From Pyricularia pennisetigena (lineage: Eukaryota > Ascomycota > Sordariomycetes > Magnaporthales > Pyriculariaceae), in the NCBI RefSeq assembly GCF_004337985.1, contig NC_043742.1, positions 730,176 to 794,175 on the forward strand: 64,000 bases of DNA. The letters run 5' to 3'. The notes under the pieces are model-generated. The model did not search any database and was not told where the DNA came from. It was given only the letters and a program-made list of their open reading frames with translations. Of the stretch, positions 47,006 to 57,765 are shown in pieces. The position numbers and the translations under genes are program-made. Positions within the stretch are counted from its first letter, which is position 1. Each line of letters starts with the position of its first letter.

Positions 47006-48610
47006 TCAGGCAAACCGCCTGTCGTACTGCTGGAATATGCGGTCCAGCTCGGCGTCGCCGGCCTGCGACGCAAGCCAAATGTCGCCCCGGTAGGGCCTTG
47101 GGACGGTCCTGTCGGCCACGGAGCCCATGATGCCCAAAACCTTGTCCGTGAAGCGACGCGACCAGCGCTCGCGCTTCTCCGGGTCGTCCCAATGCAGCTC
47201 GAAGCGGGCCAGGGCGCGGCCGAGCGGCATGCTGCAGCTGTCCTGCATGTCGGTCATGGCGCCGCCGCCCTGGATGACGAGGGCGTACATGCGCGAGCGG
47301 GCGGGCGAGCGGCGAGCGGTGCAGAACAGGTCGTACATGCGCAGCAGGGCGTCCTCGCACTCGGGCACCACCCAGTTGGACACGCTGGTCAGGTACGAGC
47401 TCGCCATCTCGCGCGCCGACGACGTCGGCTTCCAGTAGAGAAGCGGGTCCGCGTGCAGGGCCGTCGCCGTCACCTCGCCCAGCAGGCCCGGGTTGGCCGC
47501 CAGAAAGTCCGACGCCGGCAGCATGCGCAGGTCCAGCAGCGTCTTCTCGCTCCAGGCCGCCACGTCGTTGTCGTCGTCGTCGTCGCCTCCGCCGCCGATC
47601 AGCGACGCCACCTCGGCGCCCATGTGCTCCCGGACCAGCGCCACCGTCTCCCCCGCCGAGAGCAGGCTGACGACGTTCAGGGACGCCACCGGGTCGACCT
47701 GGTCCGGCTCAAAGTGGAGGCGGAACGACACGGATACGTCTCGCGGCAGGCCGTACGCCCTGCGGAACGCCCCCTGCGCAGCGCACATCTTCAGCTGCGC
47801 GCGCGTGATGCGCGTGAAGCGCCACGTCGCCCGCGGCGGCTCGTCCATGACCCGCAGTCGGATCTCGACCGCCACGCCGGCGCCCGCCGCCGCCCCGCCC
47901 CGCATGGCGTGCAGCAGCTCCGGGTGCGACTCCTCGCTCACGTCGACGACGGTGCCGTCCCAGAGCGCGATCCTGCCGCCGACCACCGACTGGCAGCCCA
48001 GTCCGTGCTTGCGTCCCAGGATGAGGTCCCAGCCGGCCGTGAGGAAGTGCCCGCCCGCGCCGACGCCGAAGCAATCTCCGTGCGGCACCGCCTTGCGAGC
48101 CGTCGCCAGCGTGTGGATCGTCTGGCCCAGCACGCAGCCGGGCTCGATGTGCAGGACGTCGTCGACCACGCGGCGCCTGGTCATCCCGGCGAGGTTGATC
48201 ATGAGGCCGCCGTCGCAGGATGCGCCGTTGAAGTAGCCGTGCCCGCCGCTCTTGACCGACACGGCCAGGCGCCCGTACAAGCCGGCCTCCTTGATCAGGC
48301 GCAGCGTCTGCGAGACCCCGTGCTCGCTGACTGGGGACACCACCACTGCCGGTATGGGCGCCGCGCGGTCGTGCATCGCGGCCTCGGCCGGCAGCGACAC
48401 GCCGTCAGTCACGTACACCTGCAGCCCCCTCTGGCGCAGCCTGGCCACCAACAGCGCCACGTCGTTGTCTCCGGCAACCGTGGTGGGGATGATCACCGGC
48501 GTGGCCACCAGCGGTTGAGGAGCGGTGGCCGCCGCCGCCTTGATGCCGTCGAGAGGCGTCAAGGCGGGCCAGCGGTGGTGTTGCTCGGTGAGGGTTTGTG
48601 AGTGAGCCAT
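47006..48610 (-). CDS. berberine-bridge-type FAD oxidase with bicovalent-flavin motif
   Basis: Single exon of 534 aa; ATG at 48610 follows an A-rich leader on the coding strand. FAD-binding PCMH domain at about residues 80-260. His124 in SGGHGYFNG is the expected 8-alpha-histidyl attachment site. Cys180 in GDCFGVGAGGH is in the position of the 6-S-cysteinyl link, so the flavin is probably doubly attached, as in gluco- and chito-oligosaccharide oxidases. The C terminus (DIWLASQAGDAELDRIFQQYDRRF) carries a berberine-bridge-like tail in place of the typical NYxD ending. No signal peptide is evident, which is unusual if the substrate is an extracellular sugar; secondary-metabolite oxidases of this family are also often bicovalent. 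The gene is convergent with the GH106-like gene. Confidence 0.85.
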   Translation of the reverse strand: MAHSQTLTEQHHRWPALTPLDGIKAAAATAPQPLVATPVIIPTTVAGDNDVALLVARLRQRGLQVYVTDGVSLPAEAAMHDRAAPIPAVVVSPVSEHGVSQTLRLIKEAGLYGRLAVSVKSGGHGYFNGASCDGGLMINLAGMTRRRVVDDVLHIEPGCVLGQTIHTLATARKAVPHGDCFGVGAGGHFLTAGWDLILGRKHGLGCQSVVGGRIALWDGTVVDVSEESHPELLHAMRGGAAAGAGVAVEIRLRVMDEPPRATWRFTRITRAQLKMCAAQGAFRRAYGLPRDVSVSFRLHFEPDQVDPVASLNVVSLLSAGETVALVREHMGAEVASLIGGGGDDDDDNDVAAWSEKTLLDLRMLPASDFLAANPGLLGEVTATALHADPLLYWKPTSSAREMASSYLTSVSNWVVPECEDALLRMYDLFCTARRSPARSRMYALVIQGGGAMTDMQDSCSMPLGRALARFELHWDDPEKRERWSRRFTDKVLGIMGSVADRTVPRPYRGDIWLASQAGDAELDRIFQQYDRRFA

Positions 48611-48628
48611 GTGGTTGTTGTTGTTTTC

Positions 48629-48670
48629 TTTTTTTTTTTTTTTTTTTTTNAAAAAAAAAAAAAAAAAAAA
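48629..48670. repeat. poly(T), single N, poly(A)
   Basis: T 48629-48649, one unknown base, A 48651-48670, 18 bases upstream of the FAD oxidase ATG. Confidence 0.97.
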
Positions 48671-49736
48671 CTCCGAACGAGATGTGGTGACGCAGGGGCC
48701 GACGTCCCGCCGCCCTTTATCTCCCCTTAATTCCCTCTGGTACATGGTAAATTTGATGGCGATTTATTTCTTTTGCCCTCCTCGGCGCCAAGGAGTCCCA
48801 TCAGCCTGGTCGAGGTAACGTTGGCACATTTTCCGTTTATAATACCAAGAGTGGCATTTTGGCGGAGACGGCCTGCGGGCAGCATTTTTTTTTTTTTTTC
48901 TTATTCAACTGCCATTTCCTGCAAAGAAAGGTTCCAAGCAAGGGATGAGTTGGTCGACCATCAGCTTTGCATTCCACCGCGCGTCCTTTTGTCTTTTGAA
49001 CGTCGCCACCCCAGCATGATATCGTCGTGCTGGGGTATGTACAGTAGATAAAGTGGTCCGTGCCTTCAATCTCAGCTGCATTCAACCATGTGGTCGGCGG
49101 CGAATCGTGCCGCTAGTTCCAGCCTGGAAGGGAAGAAGAAACATGAAACGGCGTGATTTCGTTCCAAGGAAAAGTTCTGGAGCGCGATCTCTGGGAGGGG
49201 GACTACGTGGGCGTTTGTGCATCCCTTTGTTTGTGTGTGCCACAGACGCTGTGAAGCGAGAATGCGCGCGCCATGGCTTGCTGCTATCAACCAAGCCCGT
49301 CTTTTGCACCTAAAAATAAATCCAACTGAAGACATGCCAGCTTTGCCAATTGTTTAGCAATGTGTTGTGGCTAAATATCCACAAGGTCCATCCACTTCTG
49401 CCACAATCAGCCAATTTACGGTCGCATCGACACCGTGTTCCGGTTCTGGCTTTAAGCGCCGCTCCGCTGTGCCGCGCAAAACTCACGGTTTTCGACGAAA
49501 CTATTGATCTCTAGACATTCAACCGCCATGTTAAACACTGTCAGAGTATCTAGTGAATAAACACCCAGATTTAAAAGTCGTTGGCCTTCATCCGCAGGTC
49601 GCAGGCAGTGAGCATTTTCTACTTTGTAAATATTATAGTTTGAAAGAATAATACCTAAATAAATTGACACTTGTTAGTTCAAGCCCGGCATTTCAAACAT
49701 ACATTTGTTACCCTACGCTCAACTGACGCATCTCTA
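48671..49736. other. intergenic, promoter of the FAD oxidase and repeat border
   Basis: GC content falls toward 49700. No supported gene; frames at 49053-49335 and 49452-49670 have no signal. Confidence 0.5.
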
Positions 49737-52057
49737 ACGTTGGGTACGCCCAAACCGCACCCCCCCTAACAACCGCACCCCCAAAAATCTAACAACAAAA
49801 TGCCGCGTTTCGGAAATCGATTTGAAAATAAAAATATTAACGCACAACAATACAATCGTTTTCAGGCTGTTCCGGTTCATTAACCACTTTTTTATTAGTT
49901 AAAGGTTCCAAATTTTCTATATCATTTTCCTGCAATCTAATAATATTTTATTTATTAACCAAAAGCTCGTTTGGATCCGGAACCACCCTCCTTTTTTCAA
50001 CCGGCCGCATTACCTCCAATTGCGCTTTTAATACACTGACTTTCTGTTAAACTTTAACTAATAAAATATTTTTAATTATAAAACTTTTTTGGACTTTTGC
50101 AAATAAAAACCGTAAAATTAGTCTCAGTGCTCAGACTAGACCCCCCTGCTTCGCAGTGGGGACCGATCGCTCCATGTACCTTTCAGCCACATGGCTTTTC
50201 GACCAATTACATTGGCCGAAAAGATCGCGCTCGTTCTAGTCTGAGGACATTTTGTCGCATTTCGCCGTTCATGGCGGTACCACCAACGATAATTTGTCGC
50301 ATTTCGCCGTTTATAACGGTATTATTAATAATATATTTAATATTACGATATCGATTATAATTATTTTATTAATATAAGGATAATTTATGGTATTCTGCCG
50401 TTTGTAGCGGGTAAATGCAATATATTCGCATTATAATGGCAAAAAAAAATAGTGTACCCATAGTATGCAATTAAATATTCGTATAAAAAAATATATAAAG
50501 ATTATAAAAATATATAGTAATTTGCGTTAAGTTTATTGGAGTTTGCTGAGTATTTTAATGCCGGCCGCGTCTTTATAGCTACTGTATTTGGAAAGATATT
50601 AAAATATTAAATAAAATCTGTAGTTTTTTATTATATTTAATTCTTTTTTTAAATAATGGTAGGCAATAATTATTTTAATTTAGTTTACAGTTTTTATACC
50701 TTAGTAGACCTAATACTGCAAAGTGCATGCAATTATCGATTAAAACAAAAGTTTTATTAATATTTTTATATAAATTAACAATTTGTTAAGAAATTAAATA
50801 ATTCACGCGAATATTGGTAAAATGGAAATATTTTCACGTAATATATTCTTTAATCAATTTGCTAGTAGATTCTATATAAGTTCTTTTTTTATAAATTTTA
50901 TTCAATTAAATAAAGCAATATATACAAAAAAAACACAAATTTAACATTTTTTTATATAAAAACATAAAAAGGGCCGGTGTTGCAAGTCGGGTTTTACGTT
51001 AACGTTTGTTTATATATATAATCCATTTTCTCAAATTTTGGTTTTATTATTGTTAGAATCGGTAAAAATGTAAAAGCATTTCGATGGTAAAATATATATA
51101 AAATTGGATATACCTTACCTATCCGCATATTTAAGGGCTTATATAATTAGGTATACGTACAAAAATGTGAGATTATATTAAGTATATATATGCCACCCCC
51201 CACGTGCAGAAACCACAAAATTCTGCTGCAAAACAAAAATAATATAAAATTAATTAAATAAAGCAAAAAGATTTATAAAATACACATTTGCCATTTGTTT
51301 TTATTAAACAGTTTTGAAAACCGATATTATAAGTACGACTAAACTTGAACGTTTGTCTATATACGTAATCGAATCTCTGAAATTTTGGTTTTATTATCGT
51401 TAAAACTGGTAAAAATATAAGCGAGTTTCGATTGTAAATTATATATAAAAAAGTATATACTTTGCCTATCCGCTTATTTAACTGCTTATATAATCCGATA
51501 TAAGCACCAAAATTTCTTATAACGATATATACATATATACGACCCTCCACGTGCAAAATGTATAAAATTTGGTCAAAAATTAAAAATAATATTAAAAAAA
51601 ATCGAAAATCGAAAAAAAAAATCGAAAAAACAGTACCGCCATGAACGGATTAAGGGCAGGTGGTATCCAATTCCGCCATTATAATAAATAAAAAAATTAA
51701 TCGAATCGCTGCTAATAGCGGTATTAAACGCTATTTTTAACGATATTTTATTTTTTTAATATTATGCATGGTTGTGGAATAATAAAGGAGTTTCGGTTAA
51801 AAAAAGGCCAAAAATACCGCCATAAACGGCGAAAATCGACAAGTTGTCCTCAGACCTGAACCAGAACGTTCTTTGGATGGACCCACAGGTACATTGCAAA
51901 ACCGCAATTGAGCCACGAAGTGGAGCGAAGTGGATCAATTGTGGAGCTTTGGGCTTTAGGGATGAGCCCTAAGACTACCGTAAAATGGCGTTATTGTTTT
52001 CGGACCGGGAAATTTCCTATAATTAAAATCGAATATTTCGGGTCGTTTTAAAGGTTT
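49737..52057 (-). mobile_element. RIP-degraded relative of the Pot2-like element, interrupted
   Basis: Starts after a TA (49735-49736) with ACGTTGGG, the first bases of the Pot2-like repeat, then follows the 3' half of the transposase gene in reverse. Segments such as AACCAAAAGCTCG, TTTTTTGGACTTTTGCAAA and TCGGACCGGGAAATTTCCT line up with the reverse complement of 39,450-39,630, with many C-to-T and G-to-A differences. A 1859-bp element (50119-51977) is inserted in it. The alignment ends at about 52057 where a Gypsy-type LTR begins. The TIR beyond the first eight bases differs from the intact element, so it is a related subfamily. Confidence 0.85.
50119..51977 (+). mobile_element. TIR element copy E1, 9-bp TSD CCGTAAAAT
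   Basis: 1859 bp, AT-rich, non-autonomous. Left A end TAGTCTCAGTGCTCAGACTA, right B end ...GAGCCCTAAGACTA. Flanked on both sides by CCGTAAAAT (50110-50118 and 51978-51986), which is one continuous stretch of the Pot2-family relic when the element is removed. A 9-bp duplication points to a Mutator-like or other 9-bp-TSD DDE superfamily. It contains two diverged internal repeats of about 330 bp, each ending in CACGTGCA. Confidence 0.9.
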
Positions 52058-52132
52058 TGTTACGACCAGACAAATTGGGTCGGTACCAATGAGGCCAGGC
52101 GGGGTCACACCCCTCCTAACGACACTCGACCA

Positions 52133-53925
52133 TAGTCTCAGTGCTTAGACTAAACCCCCCTGCTTCGCAGTGGGGACCGAGCGCTCCATATACCTTTTAG
52201 CCACATAGCTTTTCGACCAATTACATTGACCGAAAAGATCGCGTTCGTTCTAGTTTGAGGACATCTTGTCGCATTTCGCCGTTTATAACGGTATTATTAA
52301 TAATATACCTAATATTGCGATATCGGTAATAATTATTCTATTAATATAAAAATAATTTGTGGTATTTTGCCGTTTATAGCGGGTATATATAAAATATTCG
52401 TATTATAATGGCAAAAGAAAATAGTGTACCTATAATATGCAATTGAATATTCGTATAAAAAAATAAATAAAAATTATAAAAATATATAGTAATTTGCGTT
52501 AGATTTATTGGAGTTTGTTAAGTACTTTAGTGCCGGCCGCGTTTTTATAACCATTGTATACGAAAAAATATTAAAATATTGAGTAAAATTTGGATTTTTT
52601 TATTATATATTTTTTTTTGAATAATAGTATATAATATTAATTTTAATTTTAGTTAGAGTATTGATAGCCTAGCAGACCTAATACTGCAAAATGCATGCAA
52701 TTATCGATTGAAATAAAAGTTTTATTAATATGTTTATATTAATTAACATTTTGTTAAAAACCTGAATAATTTACGCGAATATTGGTAAAATTAAAAGAAA
52801 GTTTAATTTAGGCATTCCTTTATCAATTTATTAAAAAGCTTTATTGTACTTTCTTTTTATAAATTTTATTTAATTAAATAAAACAATAAATATAAAAATA
52901 ATACATATTTAGCATTTCTTTATATAAAAAGACAAAAAGGGCCGGTATTGTAAATCGGGTTTTACGTTGACGTTTGTTTATATACATTATCCACTTTTTC
53001 AAACTTTGGTTCCATTAATGTTAAAATTGGTAAAAATGTAAACGCATTTCGATTGCAAAATATATATAAAATTGGATATATTTTACCTATCCGCATATTT
53101 AACGGCTTATATGATTAGATATATGTACAAAAATGTGATATTATATGAAATATATATATACCACCCCCCACGTGCAGAAACCACGAAATCTGGCTGCAAA
53201 ACAAAAATAATATTAAATTAATTAAATAAAGCAAAAAAATTTATAAAATACACATTTAGCATTTCTTTTTATAAAACAGTTTTTAAAGCCGATATTATAA
53301 ATGAGACGGGATTTGGACGTTTGTTTATATACGTAATCGAATCTTTGAAGTTTTGGTTTTATTACCGTTGAAATTGGTAAAAATATAAACGAGTTTCGAT
53401 TGTATATTATATATAAAAAAGTATATACTTTGCTTATCCGCTTATTTAACTGCTTATAAAATCTGGTATATGCACCAAATTTTAGTATAACAATATATAA
53501 ATATATACGACCCTCCACGTGCAAGAATTATTAAGTTTGGTCCAAAATTGAAAATAATATCAAAAAAAATCGAAAAAACAGTACCGCCATAAACGGATTA
53601 AGGGCAGGTGGTATCGAATTCGGCCATTTTAACAAATAAAAGAATAAATCGAATTGCTGCTAATAGCGGTATTAAACGCTATTTTCAACGATATTTTATT
53701 TTTTCAATATTATATATAATTGTGGAATATTAAAAGAGTTTCGGTTAAAAAAAGGCCAAAAATACCGCCATAAACGGCGAAAATCGACAAGTTGTCCTCA
53801 GACCTGAACCAGAACGTTCTTTGGATGGACCCACAGGTACATTGCAAAACCGCAATTGAGCCACGAAGTGGAGCGAAGTGGATCAATTGTGGAGCTTTGG
53901 GCTTTAGGGATGAGCCCTAAGACTA
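52133..53925 (+). mobile_element. TIR element copy E2, recombinant between E1 and E3
   Basis: 1793 bp. Left flank ACTCGACCA (52124-52132), right flank CCGTAAAAT (53926-53934), so the flanks do not match each other: the left is that of E3 and the right that of E1. The body follows E3, the last 180 bp follow E1. The switch lies at about 53740-53762. Confidence 0.9.
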
Positions 53926-55713
53926 CCGTAAAATGGCGTTATTGTTTTCGGACCGGGAAATTTCCTATAATTAAAATCGAATATTTCGGGTCGTTTTAAA
54001 GGTTTTGTTACGACCAGACAAATTGGGTCGGTACCAATGAGGCCAGGCGGGGTCACACCCCTCCTAACGACACTCGACCATAGTCTCAGTGCTTAGACTA
54101 AACCCCCCTGCTTCGCAGTGGGGACCGAGCGCTCCATATACCTTTTAGCCACATAGCTTTTCGACCAATTACATTGACCGAAAAGATCGCGTTCGTTCTA
54201 GTTTGAGGACATCTTGTCGCATTTCGCCGTTTATAACGGTATTATTAATAATATACCTAATATTGCGATATCGGTAATAATTATTCTATTAATATAAAAA
54301 TAATTTGTGGTATTTTGCCGTTTATAGCGGGTATATATAAAATATTCGTATTATAATGGCAAAAGAAAATAGTGTACCTATAATATGCAATTGAATATTC
54401 GTATAAAAAAATAAATAAAAATTATAAAAATATATAGTAATTTGCGTTAGATTTATTGGAGTTTGTTAAGTACTTTAGTGCCGGCCGCGTTTTTATAACC
54501 ATTGTATACGAAAAAATATTAAAATATTGAGTAAAATTTGGATTTTTTTATTATATATTTTTTTTTGAATAATAGTATATAATATTAATTTTAATTTTAG
54601 TTAGAGTATTGATAGCCTAGCAGACCTAATACTGCAAAATGCATGCAATTATCGATTGAAATAAAAGTTTTATTAATATGTTTATATTAATTAACATTTT
54701 GTTAAAAACCTGAATAATTTACGCGAATATTGGTAAAATTAAAAGAAAGTTTAATTTAGGCATTCCTTTATCAATTTATTAAAAAGCTTTATTGTACTTT
54801 CTTTTTATAAATTTTATTTAATTAAATAAAACAATAAATATAAAAATAATACATATTTAGCATTTCTTTATATAAAAAGACAAAAAGGGCCGGTATTGTA
54901 AATCGGGTTTTACGTTGACGTTTGTTTATATACATTATCCACTTTTTCAAACTTTGGTTCCATTAATGTTAAAATTGGTAAAAATGTAAACGCATTTCGA
55001 TTGCAAAATATATATAAAATTGGATATATTTTACCTATCCGCATATTTAACGGCTTATATGATTAGATATATGTACAAAAATGTGATATTATATGAAATA
55101 TATATATACCACCCCCCACGTGCAGAAACCACGAAATCTGGCTGCAAAACAAAAATAATATTAAATTAATTAAATAAAGCAAAAAAATTTATAAAATACA
55201 CATTTAGCATTTCTTTTTATAAAACAGTTTTTAAAGCCGATATTATAAATGAGACGGGATTTGGACGTTTGTTTATATACGTAATCGAATCTTTGAAGTT
55301 TTGGTTTTATTACCGTTGAAATTGGTAAAAATATAAACGAGTTTCGATTGTATATTATATATAAAAAAGTATATACTTTGCTTATCCGCTTATTTAACTG
55401 CTTATAAAATCTGGTATATGCACCAAATTTTAGTATAACAATATATAAATATATACGACCCTCCACGTGCAAGAATTATTAAGTTTGGTCCAAAATTGAA
55501 AATAATATCAAAAAAAATCGAAAAAACAGTACCGCCATAAACGGATTAAGGGCAGGTGGTATCGAATTCGGCCATTTTAACAAATAAAAGAATAAATCGA
55601 ATTGCTGCTAATAGCGGTATTAAACGCTATTTTCAACGATATTTTATTTTTTCAATATTATATATAATTGTGGAATATTAAAAGAGTTTCGGTTAAAAAA
55701 AGGCCAAAAATAC
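52133..55713 (+). repeat. 1948-bp tandem duplication (element plus 155-bp spacer)
   Basis: 52133-54080 is repeated from 54081. Every stretch I compared, including the 155-bp spacer copies 51978-52132 and 53926-54080, is identical. The second unit is cut at 55713 by the inserted copy E4. Confidence 0.9.
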
Positions 55714-56149
55714 TAGTCTCAGGGCTCATCCCTGAAGCCCAGAGCTCCACAATTAATCCACTTCGCTCCACTTCGTAGCTCAATTGCGGCTTTGCAATGT
55801 ACCTGTGGGTCCATCCAAAGAACGTTCTGGTTCAGGTCTGAGGACAATTTGTCGATTTTCGCCGTTTATGGCGGTATTTTTGGCCTTTTTTTAACCGAAA
55901 CTCCTTTATTATTCCACAATTATGCATAATATTGAAAAAATAAAATATCGTTGAAAATAGGGTTTAATACCGCTATTAGCAGCGATTCGATTGATTTTTT
56001 TATTTGTTATAACGGCCGAATTGGATACCACCTGCCTTTAATCCGTTCATGGCGGTACTGTTTTTTCGATTTTTTTTTCGATTTTCGATTTTTTTTAATA
56101 TTATTTTTAATTTTTGACCAAATTTTATACATTTTGCACGTGGAGGGCC

Positions 56150-56185
<36 letters not shown>

Positions 56186-57765
56186 TTATAAGAAGTTTTG
56201 GTGCTTATATCGGATTATATAAACAATTAAATAAACGGATAGGCAAAGTATATATTTTTTATATATAATTTATAATCGAAACTCGTTTATATTTTTACCA
56301 GTTTTAACGATAATGAAACCAAAACTTCAGAGATTCGATTAGGTATATAAGCAAACGTCCAAATCCAATCCTATTTACAATATCGGTTTTGAAAACTTTT
56401 TAATAAAAACAAATGGCAAATGTGTATTTTATAAATCTTTTAGTTTTATTTAATTAATTTTATATTATTTTTGTTTTGCAGCCGAATTTTGTGGTTTTTG
56501 CACGTGGGGGGTGGTATTTATATACTTAATATAATATCACGTTTTTCTACGTATACTTAATTATATAAACCCTTAAATATGCGGATAGGTAAAATATATC
56601 CAATTTTATATATATTTTACCATCGAAATGCTTTTACATTTTTACCAATTCTAACATTAATAAAACCAAAATTTGAGAGCATGGATTATATATATAAATA
56701 AACGTTAACGTAAAACCCGATTTGCAATACCGGCCCTTTTTATGTTTTTATATAAAAAAGTGCTAAATTTGTGTTTTTTTGTATTTTTTGCTTTATTTAA
56801 TTAAATAAAATTTATAAAAAAAAGAACTTATATAGAATTTATTAGCAAATTGATTAAAGAATACATTAAGTAAAAATATTTTGATTTTACCAATATCTGC
56901 GTAAATTATTTAATGTTTTAATAAATTGTTAATTTATATAAAAATATTAATAAAACTTTTATTTCAATCGATAATTGCATGCATTTTGCAGTATTAGGTC
57001 GACTAAGGTATAAAAACTGTAAATTAAATTAAAATCATTATTGCATACCATTATTTAAAATAAGAATTCAATATAATAAAAAATTACAAATTTTATTTAA
57101 TATTTTAATATCTTTCCAAATACAGTGGCTATAAAGACGCGGCCGGCATTGAATTTTCAGCAAACTCCAATAAACTTAACGCAAATTACTATATATTTTT
57201 ATAATTTTTATCTATTTTTTTATACAAATATTTAATTGCATACTATGGGTACACTATTTGTTTTTGCCATTATAATGCGAATATATTGCATTTACCCGCT
57301 ATAAACGGAAAAATATCACAAATTATCCTTATATTAATAAAATAATTATAAACGATATCGTAATATTAAATATATTATTAAAAATACCGTTATAAACGGC
57401 GAAATACGACAAATTATCGTTGGTGGTACCGCCATAAACGGCGAAATGCGACAAAATGTCCTCAAACTAGAACGAACGCGATTTTTTCGGCCAATGTAAT
57501 TGGTCGAAAAACCATGTGGCTGAAAGGTATATGGAGCGTTCGGTCCCCACTGCGAAGCAGGGGGGTCTAGTCTAAGCACTGAGACTACAAAAATACTGCC
57601 ATAAACGGCGAAAATCGACAAGTTGTCCTCAGACCTGAACCAAAGCGTTTTTTGGATGGACCCACAGGTACATTGCAAAGCCGCAATTGAGCCACGAAGT
57701 GGAGCGAAGCGAACGAAGTGGATTGATTGTGGAGCTTTGGGCTTCAGGGATGAGCCCTGAGACTA
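54081..57765 (+). mobile_element. TIR element copy E3, 9-bp TSD ACTCGACCA, interrupted by E4
   Basis: Left flank ACTCGACCA (54072-54080) and right flank ACTCGACCA (57766-57774). About 1.8 kb of its own sequence, split at 55713/57597 by E4. Its B end differs from that of E1 and E2 at several bases. Confidence 0.9.
55714..57587 (-). mobile_element. TIR element copy E4, 9-bp TSD CAAAAATAC, inserted in E3
   Basis: 1874 bp in reverse orientation: B end TAGTCTCAGGGCTCATCCCT at the left, A end ...AAGCACTGAGACTA at the right. The flanks CAAAAATAC (55705-55713) and CAAAAATAC (57588-57596) are a clean 9-bp duplication of E3 sequence; removing the element and one repeat restores the sequence seen in E2. 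Contains a (TA)n expansion near 56153-56182. Confidence 0.93.

Noticed and set aside
47192..48601. 469-aa open frame antisense to the FAD oxidase
   Set aside because: Shadow frame; the oxidase motifs on the minus strand are decisive.
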